Assembly (NCBI GenBank): GCA_035571275.1 | Contig: DATMKQ010000372.1 | Coordinates: forward strand, 1-24,594 | Direction: 5' to 3' | Source: Trebonia sp035571275 | Lineage (GTDB): Bacteria; Actinomycetota; Actinomycetes; Streptosporangiales; Streptosporangiaceae | Length of the DNA stretch: 24,594 bases | Part shown: piece by piece, positions 23,039-24,594 of the stretch | How positions within the stretch are numbered: position 1 is the first letter of the stretch | Layout of the letters: each line of letters starts with the position of its first letter | Position numbers and translations under genes: made by a program | The notes under the pieces: generated by a model | Told to the model about the DNA's origin: nothing | What the model saw: the letters and a program-made list of their open reading frames with translations, nothing else | Databases searched by the model: none

Positions 23039-23919
23039 AGAGTGGTGACGCCCCAGATTACGCGGGGCTGGTGCTTGAACCGCGGGACGTGCGGTTCGAC
23101 TGGACGGGCCTGCCGCCGACCTGGATTCCCGGCGAGCCGGTGGCCAGCCACGTCATCAACGTGCTGCACCTGATGCTGCCCGAGGGCGAGCGCTGGTTCG
23201 CCGCCACGTTCCAGCGAGCGCTCCCGCTGATCGACGACGACGCGCTGCGCGAAGACGTGATCGGGTTCATCGGGCAGGAGGCCATCCACGCGCGGGCGCA
23301 TCAGGGTGTGCTCGACTACTTCCGCGCCAACGGCCTCGACCCTTCTCCTTACGTGCGGCATATGGAGTGGCTGTTCGGCCGCATCCTGGGCGAACAGCCC
23401 GGCCTGACCGCGGCCCAGCGACGCGAGCAGCTCATCGAGCATGTGGCGGTCGTCGCGGCGATCGAGCACTTCACCGCCTTTCTCGGCGACTGGATCCTCA
23501 ACGCCGACGCGCTCGACCGGGCCGGCGCCCACCCGGTGATGCTCGACCTGCTCAGGTGGCACGGCGCCGAGGAGGTGGAGCATCGCAACGTCGCGTTCGA
23601 CCTGCTAGTCCACTTGGATCCGTCGTACGCCCGCCGACTGCGCTCGTTCGCGTTGACCGGGCCGGTGCTGCTCTGGCTGTGGGCGCGCGGCGCCAGGTAC
23701 CTGGTCCGCGCCGACCCGGGGCTGGGGCCCGAGACGAAAGCGACCTGGCGCGGCTGCCTGGCCGCGACGCGCCGCGGCGTGCTGCCCGGGCTGCCGAGCG
23801 TCGCCAGGTCGGCGGGCCGGTACCTGCGGCGCGGGTACCACCCGTCGCAGGAGGCGTCCACCACGCAGGCGGTCGCGTACCTCGGATCCTCGCCGGCGGC
23901 CCGCGCCGCGGCGCGCTGA
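23029..23919 (+). CDS. PF10118-type 'metal-dependent hydrolase' (ferritin-like di-iron protein)
   Basis: A 296-residue protein of the PF10118 family. Metal-ligand-like motifs occur in helices as in di-iron proteins: FIGQEAIHARAHQ (ExxH), VAAIEHFTAF and HGAEEVEHRNVAFD (ExxEH). The chemistry is not established; the di-iron-like pattern and partner reductase suggest an oxygenase or desaturase-like activity rather than hydrolysis, which is inference. The start GTG 23029 has no ribosome binding site and coincides with the predicted transcription start, so the message is likely leaderless. Ten bases after its stop comes an FAD/ferredoxin-reductase-type gene. It is controlled by the divergent TetR protein. 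Confidence 0.88.
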   Translation: MVNKSGDAPDYAGLVLEPRDVRFDWTGLPPTWIPGEPVASHVINVLHLMLPEGERWFAATFQRALPLIDDDALREDVIGFIGQEAIHARAHQGVLDYFRANGLDPSPYVRHMEWLFGRILGEQPGLTAAQRREQLIEHVAVVAAIEHFTAFLGDWILNADALDRAGAHPVMLDLLRWHGAEEVEHRNVAFDLLVHLDPSYARRLRSFALTGPVLLWLWARGARYLVRADPGLGPETKATWRGCLAATRRGVLPGLPSVARSAGRYLRRGYHPSQEASTTQAVAYLGSSPAARAAAR

Positions 23920-23929
23920 GGGCGGACTC

Positions 23930-24594
23930 ATGGCTGCCACGCTGGAACAAATGCCCGCCGACCTGTACGGCAACGGCAGGCCCGACCGGTTTATCTCGGG
24001 CCTGACCGCGGTCGGCGAGGCTTACCGCCGGCTGATGATGAGCTCGCCCAGCCGCGCGCGGCGGCCGCGGCCGTCGCCGCCCGGCCCTCAGGTCCCCGCC
24101 TGGCGGAACTTGGTCGTCGCGGTGCGCACGGCGGAGTGCGAGGGCGTGGTCCGGCTGCGGCTGGCGGCGGTCGACGGCGTCCCGCTGCCGCGCTGGCGGC
24201 CCGGTGCGCACCTGCGGTTGGACCTGCCGTCGGGGCGGACACGGCACTATTCGCTGTGCGGCGACCCGGCCGACCCATCGGGCTACACGATCGCGGTGCG
24301 CCGGCTCGACGACGGCGGCGGCGGCTCGGTCGAGATCCACGACGAGATCACGCCGGGGACGGTGCTCCGGGCCTTCGGACCGCGCAACGGCTTCCCGTTC
24401 GCCGCCGATCCTCAGGTGCTGTTCATCGCGGGGGGCATCGGCATCACGCCGATCCTGCCGATGGCGCGCGAGGCGGCCGCGCGGAACCTGGACTGGCGCC
24501 TGGTCTACACGGGTCGCAGCCTGGCCACGATGCCGCTCCAAGACGAGGTGGCCGCGCTCGACCCGGCCCGCACCGAGATCCTCGCCGACGAGGC
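23930..24594 (+). CDS. Ferredoxin-reductase-type oxidoreductase, 5' part (phthalate dioxygenase reductase-like)
   Basis: The window ends inside this gene after 221 codons. The visible part has a flavin-binding barrel with RHYSLCGDP (the RxYS motif) and the start of the NAD-binding domain FIAGGIGITPILPMAR. The family usually ends in a plant-type [2Fe-2S] domain, which would lie beyond the window. The first 60 residues (MAATLEQMPADLYGNGRPD then an Arg/Pro-rich stretch) form an extension before the barrel. ATG 23930 follows GAGGGCGG. It would pass electrons from NAD(P)H to an oxygenase, most likely the upstream di-iron-like protein, since the two are 10 bases apart. Confidence 0.9.
   Translation, partial: MAATLEQMPADLYGNGRPDRFISGLTAVGEAYRRLMMSSPSRARRPRPSPPGPQVPAWRNLVVAVRTAECEGVVRLRLAAVDGVPLPRWRPGAHLRLDLPSGRTRHYSLCGDPADPSGYTIAVRRLDDGGGGSVEIHDEITPGTVLRAFGPRNGFPFAADPQVLFIAGGIGITPILPMAREAAARNLDWRLVYTGRSLATMPLQDEVAALDPARTEILADE

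Overview
The window is GC-rich, uses many GTG starts, and carries typical actinobacterial families: a 13E12/DUF222-type HNH protein, a CGNR regulator, TetR and ArsR regulators paired with divergent genes, and a mycofactocin locus. It is most likely a chromosomal segment of a non-model member of the Actinomycetota. Genus cannot be read from the sequence. No rRNA, tRNA, CRISPR array or intact insertion sequence was seen.

Layout. 1-2.4 kb: 3' end of an HNH endonuclease, a possible 36-residue peptide ORF overlapping the start of a JmjC-type oxygenase, and a convergent CGNR regulator. 2.46-5.3 kb: an EamA transporter, then (minus strand) an MFS transporter followed by a decayed GT4 glycosyltransferase. 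5.4-8.3 kb: a questin-oxidase-like protein divergent from an ArsR regulator and amidohydrolase, then a LON-domain protein. 8.5-10.9 kb: a short archaeal-type aspartyl-tRNA synthetase, whose ribosome binding site lies in a strong hairpin, tightly followed by a threonine/serine dehydratase-like PLP enzyme. 10.9-12.5 kb: divergent SRPBCC protein and SDR. 12.5-14.9 kb: two overlapping unknown genes (minus strand) and a secreted S53 (sedolisin) peptidase.

The centrepiece is a rearranged mycofactocin locus (14.8-20.3 kb). On the minus strand lie mftA (37-residue precursor ending IDGMCGVY), mftB, mftC and mftF, all overlapping or nearly so. Divergent on the plus strand lie mftR, mftE and a mycofactocin-coupled SDR, also overlapping. 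The divergent control region carries two copies of a 15-bp palindrome, one exactly between a predicted -35 and -10 of the mftA promoter. mftD, which normally sits between mftC and mftE, is absent from the window; mftE appears to start at CTG. Together the genes would make, cleave and glycosylate the VY-derived redox cofactor and supply one dehydrogenase that uses it, with the MftD deamination step unaccounted for here.

20.3-24.6 kb: a 46-nt near-perfect palindrome, then two TetR/effector-gene pairs. One controls an alpha/beta hydrolase from a palindrome covering its start codon. The other controls a PF10118 di-iron-like 'metal-dependent hydrolase' and a ferredoxin-reductase-type oxidoreductase (cut by the window end) from two TTGA-N7-TCAA sites. 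Several genes here look leaderless. All functional calls are from reading the sequence; no database search was run.
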